The notes beneath the pieces were generated by a model, which saw only the letters and a list, made by a program, of their open reading frames with translations, did no database searches and was not told the origin of the DNA. From Acinetobacter pullicarnis (GTDB taxonomy: Bacteria > Pseudomonadota > Gammaproteobacteria > Pseudomonadales > Moraxellaceae): DNA of 64,000 bases. Where the stretch lies: positions 2,728,001 through 2,792,000 of the forward strand of contig NZ_VCMZ01000001.1 in the NCBI RefSeq assembly GCF_006352475.1, read 5' to 3'. The position numbers and the translations under genes are program-made. Shown one piece after another: positions 1-10,789 of this stretch; within the stretch, counting starts at the first letter, position 1, and the number at the start of each line of letters is the position of its first letter.

Positions 1-1813
1 AACTATTAACTGAAACACTGCGCTGACCAAAACTTAATGGGAAGGACATACTCAATAAGTATTCAGTATCTTTTTTTGAATCACCTTCAGCATAAATCAG
101 TTGACGATTATTCACAGATAAACCATAACTCAAAGCTTTAAATCGATTGTTATAACCGATATTAAAGCTCTGTGTTTTCTCATTTCGATTCCAATAATCC
201 ACCACTGACCCAACTATATAGAGGTTGCCCCACCCCGCTGGTAAGCTCTGATTTAACGTGACTTGGAATTGACTACGTTGCTTACCAATTGCACTGGTCT
301 CAATACCTTTCTTTTCATAATCTAAAATTCTCGCCGCATCGCGCAATGTATAATAATCTTCAGTAGAATATCGATAAGCTGCTAAGGTTAAGTTTGTTGA
401 AGTTGCAAGCAAAGACTTACTATAACTAAGCCGATAACTTTGCCCAGTTTTTGTCCCGTGATAATCAAAATCAGCATTAGAATGGGTTACATCAAGTGAA
501 ACTGCACCAATGGGCAAACCAACAGCTGCACCTAAAGCCACTGAACTATACTTTTCTAATAACTGTACACCAGTATAAGCTGTAATATAGTTATTCAAAC
601 CACGTTGATATTTTGCTTGGGTAAACCAAGGTTTTAAATCAATTCCCGATTCATTAAATTGACCGACTGTCACCGAATAGCTGTCTAAACCAGGTCGTAA
701 CATCTGTACAACAGAAGCATAGGGTACATAAAATATTTGTGTTTCTCCTGTTGCTTCAATCACAGAGACTTCTAAATCGCCACCATATCCTGTCGAATAC
801 AAGTCCTTGATTTCAAAATTCCCTGGAGCAACCGTGGTTTGATAAATTAAATGACCTTGCTGGCGAACTTCAACTTTTGCATTAGAGTTTGCATTACCTC
901 GAATTTGCGGTGCATAACCAGACATACTACTGGGTAGCATTCGTTCATCACTGGTAAAGTCCACACCACGGTATCTTAATGTGTCAAAAATATCCCCAGA
1001 AGTATTATTTTCCCCAAGGGTCAATAAACCTCTAAATTGCGGAAAGGCACGTTGTAAATAGGTATTATTGGCTTGATAAGAAGATCCCGATCCAGGCTGA
1101 TCGCTCCAGCTCCACTGCCCATTATGGCGCAGTTGCCAACCTAATATATTTAATCCTGTCGTTAGACTTATATAAGCACTGGTGCTATCCGGACTATTAT
1201 GGTCACGGTTAGACACTTTATAAGCCCCTCCGTTATAAGATAAAAAACCGGCATTAATGCCTCTATCCCATAAGCTTTTATCGACAACATCTCGCGCAAC
1301 TGTATTCAAAGAAATTTGTGGAATGGATATATCTAAACGTAAATCATTTGAATTGAAATCATAAAATGCACCCTTAACCCAAGTCTCAATCGGCAAACAA
1401 TCTGATGTACTTGCAGCAAGTGTTATATTTAAAATTTCGGCTTTAACCCCATATTCAGCCATCTGTTTCTTAGTAAAACATAAGCTAGCTTGATCTTCAT
1501 TTTTGTCGGCCGTAAAGACCATTTTCTTACGACCCTGCCAGCTGCCATTGACATAAACATCAAGGTTATATTCACCAGGCAAGACCGGATTATTAAATTT
1601 AAATTTAGAAATATCGATATTACTGGCATTTCCAGAAAGGAAACCAGCATCAAAGTCAGCGTCAAAACCGATATCTTTAGTATTTTTATTTTCTTCTGCA
1701 TGAATAGCCACATTATACTGGGCAAGCACGAAACCCAAGGAAAGGTTTAGACAAAAACTCAAGGTAGAGAGCTTAAACGAATATTTTTTTAATAATTTAT
1801 TTTTAAACAACAT
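1..1813 (-). CDS. Fimbrial outer-membrane usher (FimD/PapC family), partial at window edge
   Basis: Reading the complement from an ATG at 1813 gives an open frame of about 604 codons that leaves the window at base 1, so the C-terminal part is missing. The N-terminus is a signal peptide ending near VLAQYNVAIHA. It is followed by the usher N-terminal domain (FDADFDAGFLSG, then LPGEYNLDVYVNG) and beta-barrel and plug sequence (RGVDFTSDERMLPSSMSGYAP, then GDLEVSVIEATG). These are hallmark PapC/FimD usher motifs. A strong ribosome site (GGGAGG) lies about 10 bases upstream. It is the third gene after the subunit and chaperone, as expected for a chaperone-usher pilus operon. The usher would form the outer-membrane pore that assembles subunits delivered by the chaperone. 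The family call is secure; the pilus type is not determined. Confidence 0.93.
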   Translation of the reverse strand, partial: MLFKNKLLKKYSFKLSTLSFCLNLSLGFVLAQYNVAIHAEENKNTKDIGFDADFDAGFLSGNASNIDISKFKFNNPVLPGEYNLDVYVNGSWQGRKKMVFTADKNEDQASLCFTKKQMAEYGVKAEILNITLAASTSDCLPIETWVKGAFYDFNSNDLRLDISIPQISLNTVARDVVDKSLWDRGINAGFLSYNGGAYKVSNRDHNSPDSTSAYISLTTGLNILGWQLRHNGQWSWSDQPGSGSSYQANNTYLQRAFPQFRGLLTLGENNTSGDIFDTLRYRGVDFTSDERMLPSSMSGYAPQIRGNANSNAKVEVRQQGHLIYQTTVAPGNFEIKDLYSTGYGGDLEVSVIEATGETQIFYVPYASVVQMLRPGLDSYSVTVGQFNESGIDLKPWFTQAKYQRGLNNYITAYTGVQLLEKYSSVALGAAVGLPIGAVSLDVTHSNADFDYHGTKTGQSYRLSYSKSLLATSTNLTLAAYRYSTEDYYTLRDAARILDYEKKGIETSAIGKQRSQFQVTLNQSLPAGWGNLYIVGSVVDYWNRNEKTQSFNIGYNNRFKALSYGLSVNNRQLIYAEGDSKKDTEYLLSMSFPLSFGQRSVSVNS

Positions 1814-1964
1814 AAAAAAACAACCTCCCAACTCAGCTTGGCTTTTCATAAAATTATTAACGTATGCTTCAGGCAAGAATAGACTATATTGCTAAATTCA
1901 GAAGAACTCTCAAATACTCAAAATATAAAAAACCAAGATATGTAGAAGTATTTAATATTTAATA

Positions 1965-2690
1965 TTAGAATTTAAGGTTGTACTCATTATCACCGCCAAA
2001 ATCATTAATCGTCACATAGCTCAACTTATCAAAATTACTGACCTTTAAATTAATACTCTCTTCTGAAAAGGGTTTAAGCATTAACCCTTCAGGAAATATA
2101 TCTACTGTGTTTTTACCCAACGTTTGATTAATCCCTTTAATGGTAATAAAAAATGGAGTTGGGTTTTTAGCTATAATGAGTTGATCTCTTTTAAACCATT
2201 GTATTTTCTCACCTGCTTTAGCTGCTTGATCTTGAATTAGGGTTGGCCGATAAAAAAGCTTAATTCGTGAACGTATCGCAAGTTGTAAATAATTCATTGG
2301 TGCAGCATTTTCTTCTTGCTTTGGCTTAGCTGGAATATCTAATACATTTAACCAATATAAGGTTTCTTGTGTTTGACTCAGTTGTGCTGCGCTAGGTAAT
2401 GCCAATACGCGAAAAGCCTGACTTTTACCTGCATCAACGCGAGACAATGGTGGTGTAATCACAAAGGGGGCATTTGAGTTTTCTGGCGTACTTTTTGTAT
2501 CCCCATCATCGATCCAAACTTGGACCAATGAGGGTTTGAGACCACTACTCGTTACCTGTACGGTTGTTTCTCGTGCATCTGCTGGATAAACAATACGTGT
2601 GCCGTGAATTACAACTTCTGCTTGAGCTGATGCTGATAATTGGGCGACAACAACCAAACATAGTGATGAAATTAAAGATTTAAACTTCAT
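1965..2690 (-). CDS. Periplasmic fimbrial chaperone (PapD/FimC family)
   Basis: A protein of 241 residues with a signal peptide (about residues 1-24, ending SASAQA) and a PapD-like immunoglobulin fold. The family signatures GTRIVYPADARE near the mature N-terminus and SRIKLFYRP around residue 150 carry the Arg and Lys that bind the subunit C-terminus. The F1-G1 region (RVDAGKSQAFRVLALP) is short, as in FGS-type chaperones. I use the ATG at 2690 because the signal peptide begins there; an in-frame upstream ATG at 2738 would add 16 unlikely residues. The gene lies between the pilin and usher genes in one leftward operon, 78 bp downstream of the pilin. Confidence 0.93.
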   Translation of the reverse strand: MKFKSLISSLCLVVVAQLSASAQAEVVIHGTRIVYPADARETTVQVTSSGLKPSLVQVWIDDGDTKSTPENSNAPFVITPPLSRVDAGKSQAFRVLALPSAAQLSQTQETLYWLNVLDIPAKPKQEENAAPMNYLQLAIRSRIKLFYRPTLIQDQAAKAGEKIQWFKRDQLIIAKNPTPFFITIKGINQTLGKNTVDIFPEGLMLKPFSEESINLKVSNFDKLSYVTINDFGGDNEYNLKF

Positions 2691-2768
2691 TGTAATGATC
2701 TCAAAAACGAAAAATACAGATGACTCAAATGCGAACAAGTAAGTAAAAGCTATATTTACTTTGGCTAC

Positions 2769-3302
2769 TTATTTATAAGCAAGTGTGTATTCAATTTTAG
2801 CATTGACATCACCAGAACCTGCTTCACCTGTTGCATAATATTCTGCACCATAATTTAATACAGCAGTCTCGCCCGTCATCGCTACCCACTGCGTACCAGA
2901 CTGAGTACCATCAGAACCGACCGTCAATAAATCAATTTGGCCACCATCTTTATTGACCAATTGTATTTGAACATTTGAGGCAGCAGTTGCAGCTGTATTT
3001 TTTAAACGGCCAGTTACTGAATCAACGTCCGTACCAATTGCAAAAGAAGCATTAACCTCGGTTCCCTTACAAGCACTTAAAGTAATCGCAAAAGGTGTAC
3101 GACCCGCAACAGTACCTGCAGTTGCTAAGGATTTTGTTGAAACAGGTGGCAATATAACGTTCAAACTCGTACCTGAGGTTGGGTTATTAACAGTACATGT
3201 ATCAGCTGTTACTTTACCGGTGAAATTAATTGTACCGTCGGCAGCGTGTACAGCAGAGAGAGCAGAAACAGATAAAGCCGCAACTAATAATTTTTTTTTC
3301 AT
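2769..3302 (-). CDS. Type 1-like fimbrial major subunit (FimA family)
   Basis: A protein of 177 residues. It has a signal peptide (MKKK followed by an Ala/Val/Ser-rich core ending AVHAAD) and a mature part starting GTINFTGKVTADTCTV. The paired cysteines (DTC and LSACKG) are spaced as in FimA-type pilins, and the C-terminus ends in the alternating donor-strand-acceptor pattern with a penultimate aromatic (YTLAYK). The start at 3302 is supported by GAAGGA 11 bases upstream and the standard MKKK signal peptide; an in-frame ATG at 3326 is less likely. It is the first gene of the fimbrial operon, so it is probably the shaft subunit polymerised by the downstream chaperone and usher. Confidence 0.92.
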   Translation of the reverse strand: MKKKLLVAALSVSALSAVHAADGTINFTGKVTADTCTVNNPTSGTSLNVILPPVSTKSLATAGTVAGRTPFAITLSACKGTEVNASFAIGTDVDSVTGRLKNTAATAASNVQIQLVNKDGGQIDLLTVGSDGTQSGTQWVAMTGETAVLNYGAEYYATGEAGSGDVNAKIEYTLAYK

Positions 3303-4183
3303 GTGTAGATGTCCTTCACTAGGCAATAAAATAATTAAAAATAAAATGAAATTTTCAGCGAGGTCTATAGCTGAAAGCTACACCTAAGAATTCAAATAAA
3401 TAACTTAGCAAACATTAAAATGAATACTTAAATTACATTCAAGACCTAATAAACTTCATTTAAAATTGCAAGGATTTGATCAATAAACCTAGATCTCACC
3501 GCCCAATTAGCAATGAAATATGAGAAAATTCTATTTAATCAAACTTAACAATTGAATAGATAGTAAACTGAACCTTCATCTATAGCAATACAACAAAAGC
3601 TACAATTCACCACCCAGTAAAACAAATACATGTTTTTAAAGAAGATTAATTATGTTAATTGAATCAATGTTTTTGTAACCAATGTGATGCATGACACATT
3701 ATCTGTATTTCATTTAGTTTTATTTTTAAAAAAATAGTATCTAAATCCACTAATTACCAGATAGCAATATCAACATCTTCGTGGTTAAATTAATTTCAGC
3801 GTATTTCGCTCTCTAACGTTATATTTAAACTATTGTTAATAATGGAAATATTCAATACTAGTTAACAATATCTGCACAATCCACACAAACAACGCATACC
3901 AAGTAAATCTGAATTTGACAATCAAGTATTGTCTATACCTATAAGCAGATGAGTAAAGTGACATCACTCTCACGTTAGTAATATTCGCTTGACCTGCACA
4001 ATAAGTGCTCGATTAAGTTGATACTTTCAATTTTAAAGACATTGCCCATTTAGCATTTGGTATAAATTTTGCTCTAGTAATAATCATCATAAATCTCACG
4101 TAGAATTTATGCGATAACCACAAATCCAATCCTTGGCCCCGATCCCTGCCAAGTTTATAAAATTAGAATAAAGGAGGATGCAG
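3303..4183. other. 881-bp AT-rich intergenic region between divergent fimbrial operon and FNT gene
   Basis: No convincing gene is seen on either strand. The stretch must contain the promoters of both the leftward fimbrial operon and the rightward channel gene. The only clear sequence motif I found is the dyad at 3681-3700, listed separately. The length and AT richness fit a silenced or multi-input fimbrial control region, but that is inference. Confidence 0.6.
3681..3700. promoter_or_regulatory. Candidate CRP/Vfr-type dyad
   Basis: The 20 bases read AATGTGATGCATGACACATT, a dyad with 6-bp identical outer arms (AATGTG and CACATT). The core TGTGA-N6-ACACA differs from the CRP consensus TGTGA-N6-TCACA at one position. 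It sits about 380 bp upstream of the pilin start and 480 bp upstream of the FNT gene start. This distance is long for direct activation, so the assignment is tentative. Confidence 0.35.
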
Positions 4184-5044
4184 ATGTCCTATCTCATACC
4201 TGCAGAATTTGTCAAAAAAATGATTGATGCTGGTGAAGCAAAAATTTTCATGTCTACACGCGATACCATCATTCGTGCATATATGGCTGGCGCTATTCTT
4301 GCGCTTGCTGCAGTTTTCGCAATGACCGTTAGCATTCAAACAGGCTACGCGATTATTGGTGCAATGCTTTTCCCCGTTGGTTTTTGCATGTTGTATTTAC
4401 TCGGCTTTGATCTTTTAACTGGTGTATTTATGCTAACCCCATTAGCCTGGCTAGATCGGCGCCCTGGCGTAACTTTAAAAGGCATCTTTAGGAATTGGGG
4501 ATTGGTCTTTCTGGGTAACTTCCTCGGTGCAATGAGCATTGCCGTGTTTATGTCAATTATCTTTACTTTCGGCTTTTCTGTTACTCCTGATAAAGTAGGA
4601 ACAACAATTTCACATATTGGTGAGGCACGTACTCTAGGTTACGCAGAGCATGGTGCTGCTGGCATGCTCACTATTTTTGTACGTGCAATACTGTGTAATT
4701 GGATGGTCTCAACGGGAGTTGTTGCTGCAATGATTTGCACCAATGTTTCTGGCAAGATCTTGGCAATGTGGATGCCAATCATGTTGTTTTTTGGAATGGG
4801 TTTTGAACACTCAATCGTGAATATGTTTTTGTTCCCATCTGCAATGATTATGGGTGGTCAGTTTTCAATTATGGATTATTTAATTTGGAACGAACTACCT
4901 GTGGTTCTAGGCAATTTAATTGGTGGCTTAGCATTCACAGGTTTAAGCCTCTATGCGACGCATTATAAAACCGCAGCACGGCGTGTTATTCCTATTCCTA
5001 CTCAGCACAAGCAGATTATCGTACAACCTCGACATGAATATTAG
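4184..5044 (+). CDS. Formate/nitrite transporter family channel (FocA/NirC-like)
   Basis: A protein of 286 residues with six hydrophobic segments and FNT-family signatures. These are the LLGFDLLTG segment after TM2, the CNWMVSTG segment in TM4, and the motif GFEHSIVNM, which carries the pore histidine of FocA-type pentameric channels. It should move formate, nitrite or a similar small monovalent anion across the inner membrane. The substrate cannot be read from sequence, and no nitrite reductase or formate enzyme lies next to it. I place the start at 4184: AAGGAGG (4171-4177) is 6 bases upstream of it, whereas the ATG at 4178 directly abuts the ribosome site. Confidence 0.9.
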   Translation: MSYLIPAEFVKKMIDAGEAKIFMSTRDTIIRAYMAGAILALAAVFAMTVSIQTGYAIIGAMLFPVGFCMLYLLGFDLLTGVFMLTPLAWLDRRPGVTLKGIFRNWGLVFLGNFLGAMSIAVFMSIIFTFGFSVTPDKVGTTISHIGEARTLGYAEHGAAGMLTIFVRAILCNWMVSTGVVAAMICTNVSGKILAMWMPIMLFFGMGFEHSIVNMFLFPSAMIMGGQFSIMDYLIWNELPVVLGNLIGGLAFTGLSLYATHYKTAARRVIPIPTQHKQIIVQPRHEY

Positions 5045-5109
5045 AATCTGGGACCTAAAAAAACCAAGCCTCGAATAATAAAATATTTTTTGAGTTCCAG
5101 ATCCATAAT

Positions 5110-5178
5110 AAACCCCAGACATAAAAAAGACTCTTGATGATAATCAAGGGTCTTTTTAATATTTGGCGGAAGCGGTGA
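5110..5178. repeat. Direct repeat, copy 1: displaced tRNA-Ser 3' end plus terminator (attachment-site remnant)
   Basis: These bases match 6129-6198 almost throughout, with one single-base length difference in the A run. The match covers the CCCCAGACATAAAAAA segment, an 11-bp hairpin, and the last 15-16 bases of the tRNA-Ser gene (TGGCGGAAGCGGTGA). Here the tRNA identity stops after GGTGA. This is the usual footprint of integration into the 3' end of a tRNA gene. The copy lies beside an integrase remnant, which supports that reading. Confidence 0.8.
5128..5157 (+). terminator. Hairpin terminator after the FNT gene (duplicate of the tRNA terminator)
   Basis: The arms AGACTCTTGAT and ATCAAGGGTCT pair over 11 bp with one G-T wobble around a GATA loop, and are followed by a T run on the plus strand. 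It can end transcription of the FNT gene. An A run on the other side makes it potentially bidirectional. Confidence 0.75.
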
Positions 5179-5331
5179 CAGCCACATTAAACACCTAAGT
5201 TGCTGTATTTTAATATATAAATAAAATTTATTTAAATTTTTACTACTACTCTTACTACATAAAAATTTCTTATATTTCTAATTATTTTTTCCATAATTAT
5301 ACGCTACCCTTTCATTGAACTACATTCTTCA

Positions 5332-5625
5332 ATTACAGCTTTGATTAAGCATATGCATGAATAGAAGTTTAAAGAAAATGACTTAGGCTATCTTGATCCA
5401 AAACAGAATCGAGTGATTACTACACATGGTTTTCGTTCTACATGCCGTGACTGGTCAGCCGATCAAACCAATTACCCTCGTGAAGTCTGCGAACATGTAC
5501 TTACTCATAAACTTCCAGATGATGTTGAAGCTGCCTATTTACGGGGAGCCTATCTTGAAAAGCGCAAAGGTTTGATGGCCGATTGGGCTGTATTTTGTGT
5601 TTCATCATTTGAATCAACCACATAA
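5332..5625 (+). pseudogene. P4-type tyrosine integrase, C-terminal remnant
   Basis: The frame from GTG 5413 encodes a sequence typical of the C-terminus of P4-like integrases: ITTHGFRSTCRDWSADQTNY, then PREVCEHVLTH, then EAAYLRGAYLEKRKGLMADWA. The catalytic HGFRSTxRDW (His-x-x-Arg) and the late His (VLTHKL) are present. The same frame continues upstream through YLDPKQNR and is interrupted by a TAG at 5362-5364. Before that, SITALIKHMHE still resembles the family. The N-terminal two thirds (about 300 residues) are absent, so the enzyme is dead. The left boundary is approximate. It lies inside the tRNA-Ser direct repeats, so it is probably the integrase of the lost element. Confidence 0.85.
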
Positions 5626-5687
5626 AATAAGAGGACTCCTACTACTCATGGCGGGAGTTTTAGTTGATTTATTCTAAGTGCTGGAAC

Positions 5688-6047
5688 TTACACAGTTTTA
5701 TTTACAGGCTCTCCAAAACTTGAAATAATTTCATAATTATCCTTAGCAATTATCTTTAATAAAGGTCTCTCACACCAAACACCATAAAAACTAAAACACC
5801 AAAAATACTCCTCTTTTTCATCAGAAAAGAATTCCATCGTGGCATCTTTAAATACATCTTTTGACAATATTTCAATATGTGAAAGTTCTTCCCCCTCAAT
5901 ACTAAAAGATTGAATAGCTAAAGGGTTTCTAAAAATTATTGACCATTCCTGATCCTTCCAATCCTTAAATACTAGATTCAGGCTCGATAAACTAGATTCT
6001 ACTTTTAATATCTGACCATCAGATATTTGTAATTCGCTTAATAACAT
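5688..6047 (-). CDS. Hypothetical protein, 119 aa, in the tRNA-Ser island remnant
   Basis: An acidic, aromatic-rich soluble protein with no signal peptide or membrane segment. It includes LVFKDWKDQEWSIIFRN, then FWCFSFYGVWCERPLLKI. A purine-rich ribosome site (GGGGGA) lies about 9 bases before the ATG at 6047. I do not recognise the family. Its size, acidity and position as the only intact cargo between the attachment repeats resemble immunity-type or orphan island proteins, but this is inference only. Its base composition looks more AT-rich than the flanking core genes. Confidence 0.6.
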   Translation of the reverse strand: MLLSELQISDGQILKVESSLSSLNLVFKDWKDQEWSIIFRNPLAIQSFSIEGEELSHIEILSKDVFKDATMEFFSDEKEEYFWCFSFYGVWCERPLLKIIAKDNYEIISSFGEPVNKTV

Positions 6048-6128
6048 AATTTTTTCCCCCGGATGTTTTTCATTTGGAAGAAAACCTGTTCCCTTTCCAA
6101 TATTTTCTGTAGATTCTTATATGGGACA

Positions 6129-6198
6129 AAACCCCAGACATAAAAAAATACCCTTGATGAGTATCAAGGGTATTTTTAATATTTGGCGGAAGCGGTGA
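6129..6198. repeat. Direct repeat, copy 2: tRNA-Ser 3' end plus terminator (intact site)
   Basis: This is the partner of 5110-5178. It includes the true 3' end of the tRNA-Ser gene (6184-6198) and the hairpin just beyond it. Together with copy 1 it brackets about 1.02 kb that contains the integrase remnant and the 119-aa gene. Confidence 0.8.
6142..6173 (-). terminator. Terminator of tRNA-Ser
   Basis: The arms ATACCCTTGAT and ATCAAGGGTAT form a perfect 11-bp stem around a 4-base loop. On the minus strand a run of T follows, directly downstream of the tRNA gene. Confidence 0.8.
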
Positions 6199-6273
6199 GA
6201 TTCGAACTCACGGAGGGCGTAAACCCTCGTCGGTTTTCAAGACCGGTGCATTCAACCGCTCTGCCACGCTTCC
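6184..6273 (-). tRNA. tRNA-Ser (anticodon UGA)
   Basis: The complement reads GGAAGCGTGGCAGAGCGGTT at the 5' end, has the class II long variable arm, contains TTCGAATC in the T loop and ends in an encoded CCA. The anticodon loop holds TGA (complement of 6237-6239). At 90 bases it has the normal length for a serine tRNA. Its 3' end is the integration target described above and was restored by the duplication. Confidence 0.97.
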
Positions 6274-6359
6274 ATGCCGAGAAGAATACAAAGCTTCTTC
6301 ATTTTATTCAAGAAAAATTTGCAACATAGCGATCAAGTGCATATTGTTTCATCAATATT

Positions 6360-8687
<2,328 letters not shown>

Positions 8688-9482
8688 TTATGTTAAATGC
8701 CAATTGCCCTGCTGGTCGCGCTGACCCAGTATTTTCAAAACCAGAACCAAACTCAGCAATAATAATAAATACCACGACCCCAATTTACCCCAGCTCACCA
8801 TATGCCAAGCATCCACCTGACTTGGATAGAGCCATATTTTATAAAAAGTACTAATATTTTCGGCAATCCAGATAATAAAAGCAAAAATAATCAGAATGAT
8901 CAGCATCGGTATACGGCACTGTATTTGATCTAGTTTAAAATGGACGCGCGTCTTCCAGAAAATCAGTACGCTCCATAAAAATAATCCATAGCGCAGATCA
9001 TAAATAAAAAATTTGCTCATGAAATTAATATAGGACACAACTGATAAGCACAGCATATTTGGAAAACTGGGTAGCTGGCTAAATGAAAGTTGAAAAAGTC
9101 GAATACTACGTGCAAAAAAACTGCCCACAGCCGAATACATAAAGCCAGCAAATAATGGCACGGTATACAGTTTAAAAACAGCAGGTTGTGGATATTGCCA
9201 AGATGCGATGGCTGGATGAGTCAAAAAGATTTCCATTAACATTGCCATACAATGGAATAAGGCAATCACTTTGACTTCTGCCCATGATTCTAATTTTAAA
9301 TAGATTAAACCCAGCTGAATCAGCAAAGCATAAAACAGTAAATAATCATAACGAAATAGCCCGTAATAGGCTTGCTCTCCCATTGGAGAGGTGAAAGCAA
9401 AAGCAATTAATAATAAAATACCAAATAAGGCAGCCGAAGCTGCCTTAAGCATGATTTTGCTATATACATGAAGCGATAACAT
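8688..9482 (-). CDS. Integral membrane protein, DUF817-like
   Basis: A protein of 264 residues with about seven or eight hydrophobic segments. The central part, KVIALFHCMAMLMEIFLTHP then PLFAGFMYSAVGSFFARS, resembles the DUF817 family as I remember it. The function of that family is unknown. It lies 23 bp downstream of hemE on the same strand, so it is probably cotranscribed with it. This position is not evidence for a haem role. The family assignment should be checked by profile search. Confidence 0.72.
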   Translation of the reverse strand: MLSLHVYSKIMLKAASAALFGILLLIAFAFTSPMGEQAYYGLFRYDYLLFYALLIQLGLIYLKLESWAEVKVIALFHCMAMLMEIFLTHPAIASWQYPQPAVFKLYTVPLFAGFMYSAVGSFFARSIRLFQLSFSQLPSFPNMLCLSVVSYINFMSKFFIYDLRYGLFLWSVLIFWKTRVHFKLDQIQCRIPMLIILIIFAFIIWIAENISTFYKIWLYPSQVDAWHMVSWGKLGSWYLLLLLSLVLVLKILGQRDQQGNWHLT

Positions 9483-9505
9483 TTAAATTTAATCTTCTCA
9501 GCAAA

Positions 9506-10582
9506 TTAGTTGCCTAAATATTTTGCGCTGTACTCATGTACGGTATCGATAAATATTTTGGGTTGTGTTGGATTCACCCACTGGGTAATACCGTGACCGA
9601 GGTTGGCAATATAACCCGTTTTCTCGCCATTGGCATAAGCATCATCCAACATGGCTTTGACTGCTTTTTCAATTTCAGCATTTGAACCATATAAAGTTGC
9701 TGGATCTAAGTTACCTTGTAATGCAACTCGACCATTAACCACTTTACGTGCCGTATTTAAAGGCGTGGTCCAATCTAATCCCAAAGCATCTGCGCCAGTT
9801 GCAATCATTGGCTCTAACCATTGACCGCCACCTTTGGTAAACAAAATCACTGGGATTTTGCGTCCATCTTTTTCACGCTGCAAGCCTGTCACAATTTTCT
9901 GCATATATTGCAAAGAGAAATCTAAATATTGTTGATGTGCAAGCGCACCACCCCAACTGTCAAAAATCTGTACAGCTTGTGCACCAGCATCAATCTGTGC
10001 ATTTAAATAATCAATAACGGTGTCAGCCAATCGGTCCAACAAAGCATGCAAAACTTCTGGCTTGCTATACAACATTTCTTTGCTATAACGGAAATCTTTG
10101 CTCGAACCACCTTCAATCATATAGGTCGCCAAGGTCCAAGGACTGCCTGAAAAGCCAATCAAAGGAACATCGCCACATAATGCTGAACGAATCGTACTCA
10201 CCGCATCCATCACATAAGATAGATCTGATTTGGCATTAAAACTTGGCAATGCAGCAACATCTTGTTCAGTACGAATGGTCTTGTGAAACTTTGGACCTTC
10301 GCCTGCCTCAAAATATAAACCCAAACCAAGCGCATCAGGAATCGTCAAAATATCTGAAAATAAAATCGCGGCATCCAATGCATAACGGCGTAACGGCTGT
10401 AAGGTTACTTCACAAGCTAAGTCCGTGTTTTTGCAAAGAGAGAGAAAGTCTCCAGCCTTTTCGCGGGTTTCACGATACTCAGGGAGGTAACGCCCAGCTT
10501 GACGCATCATCCATACTGGCGTGGTATCTACAGGCTCACGCAATAAGGCACGTAGAAAACGATCATTTTTTAAGGTCGTCAT
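9506..10582 (-). CDS. hemE: Uroporphyrinogen III decarboxylase
   Basis: A protein of 358 residues, the expected length. It removes four acetate carboxyls from uroporphyrinogen III to give coproporphyrinogen III in cytosolic haem synthesis. The N-terminal signature [17 protein letters not shown] carries the substrate-binding Arg residues. [15 protein letters not shown] holds the catalytic Asp region, [19 protein letters not shown] follows, and [12 protein letters not shown] is the C-terminal His motif. The start ATG at 10582 has GGGA about 8 bases upstream. Confidence 0.97.
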   Translation of the reverse strand: MTTLKNDRFLRALLREPVDTTPVWMMRQAGRYLPEYRETREKAGDFLSLCKNTDLACEVTLQPLRRYALDAAILFSDILTIPDALGLGLYFEAGEGPKFHKTIRTEQDVAALPSFNAKSDLSYVMDAVSTIRSALCGDVPLIGFSGSPWTLATYMIEGGSSKDFRYSKEMLYSKPEVLHALLDRLADTVIDYLNAQIDAGAQAVQIFDSWGGALAHQQYLDFSLQYMQKIVTGLQREKDGRKIPVILFTKGGGQWLEPMIATGADALGLDWTTPLNTARKVVNGRVALQGNLDPATLYGSNAEIEKAVKAMLDDAYANGEKTGYIANLGHGITQWVNPTQPKIFIDTVHEYSAKYLGN

Positions 10583-10789
10583 TTACTTTCCCAATCTCAA
10601 GTTAAAATCGGCACTATCATAACAAAAAAGACACGCGATAAAATAATATCTTCGTGTAGCCGCCATCCTCTAACATTAGATTAAAAAAGAACGAATTAAA
10701 CAAAACAAATACTGCAACAACACCTGATTTCTGTAATACTTATTCGGTTTTTTATATTCCAATACGAATAATTGTTAAGGTTGAATTTC

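Noticed and set aside
10772..10789. TTG upstream start for the L,D-transpeptidase
   Set aside because: The ATG at 10790 begins a standard signal peptide; the extension would place extra residues in front of it.
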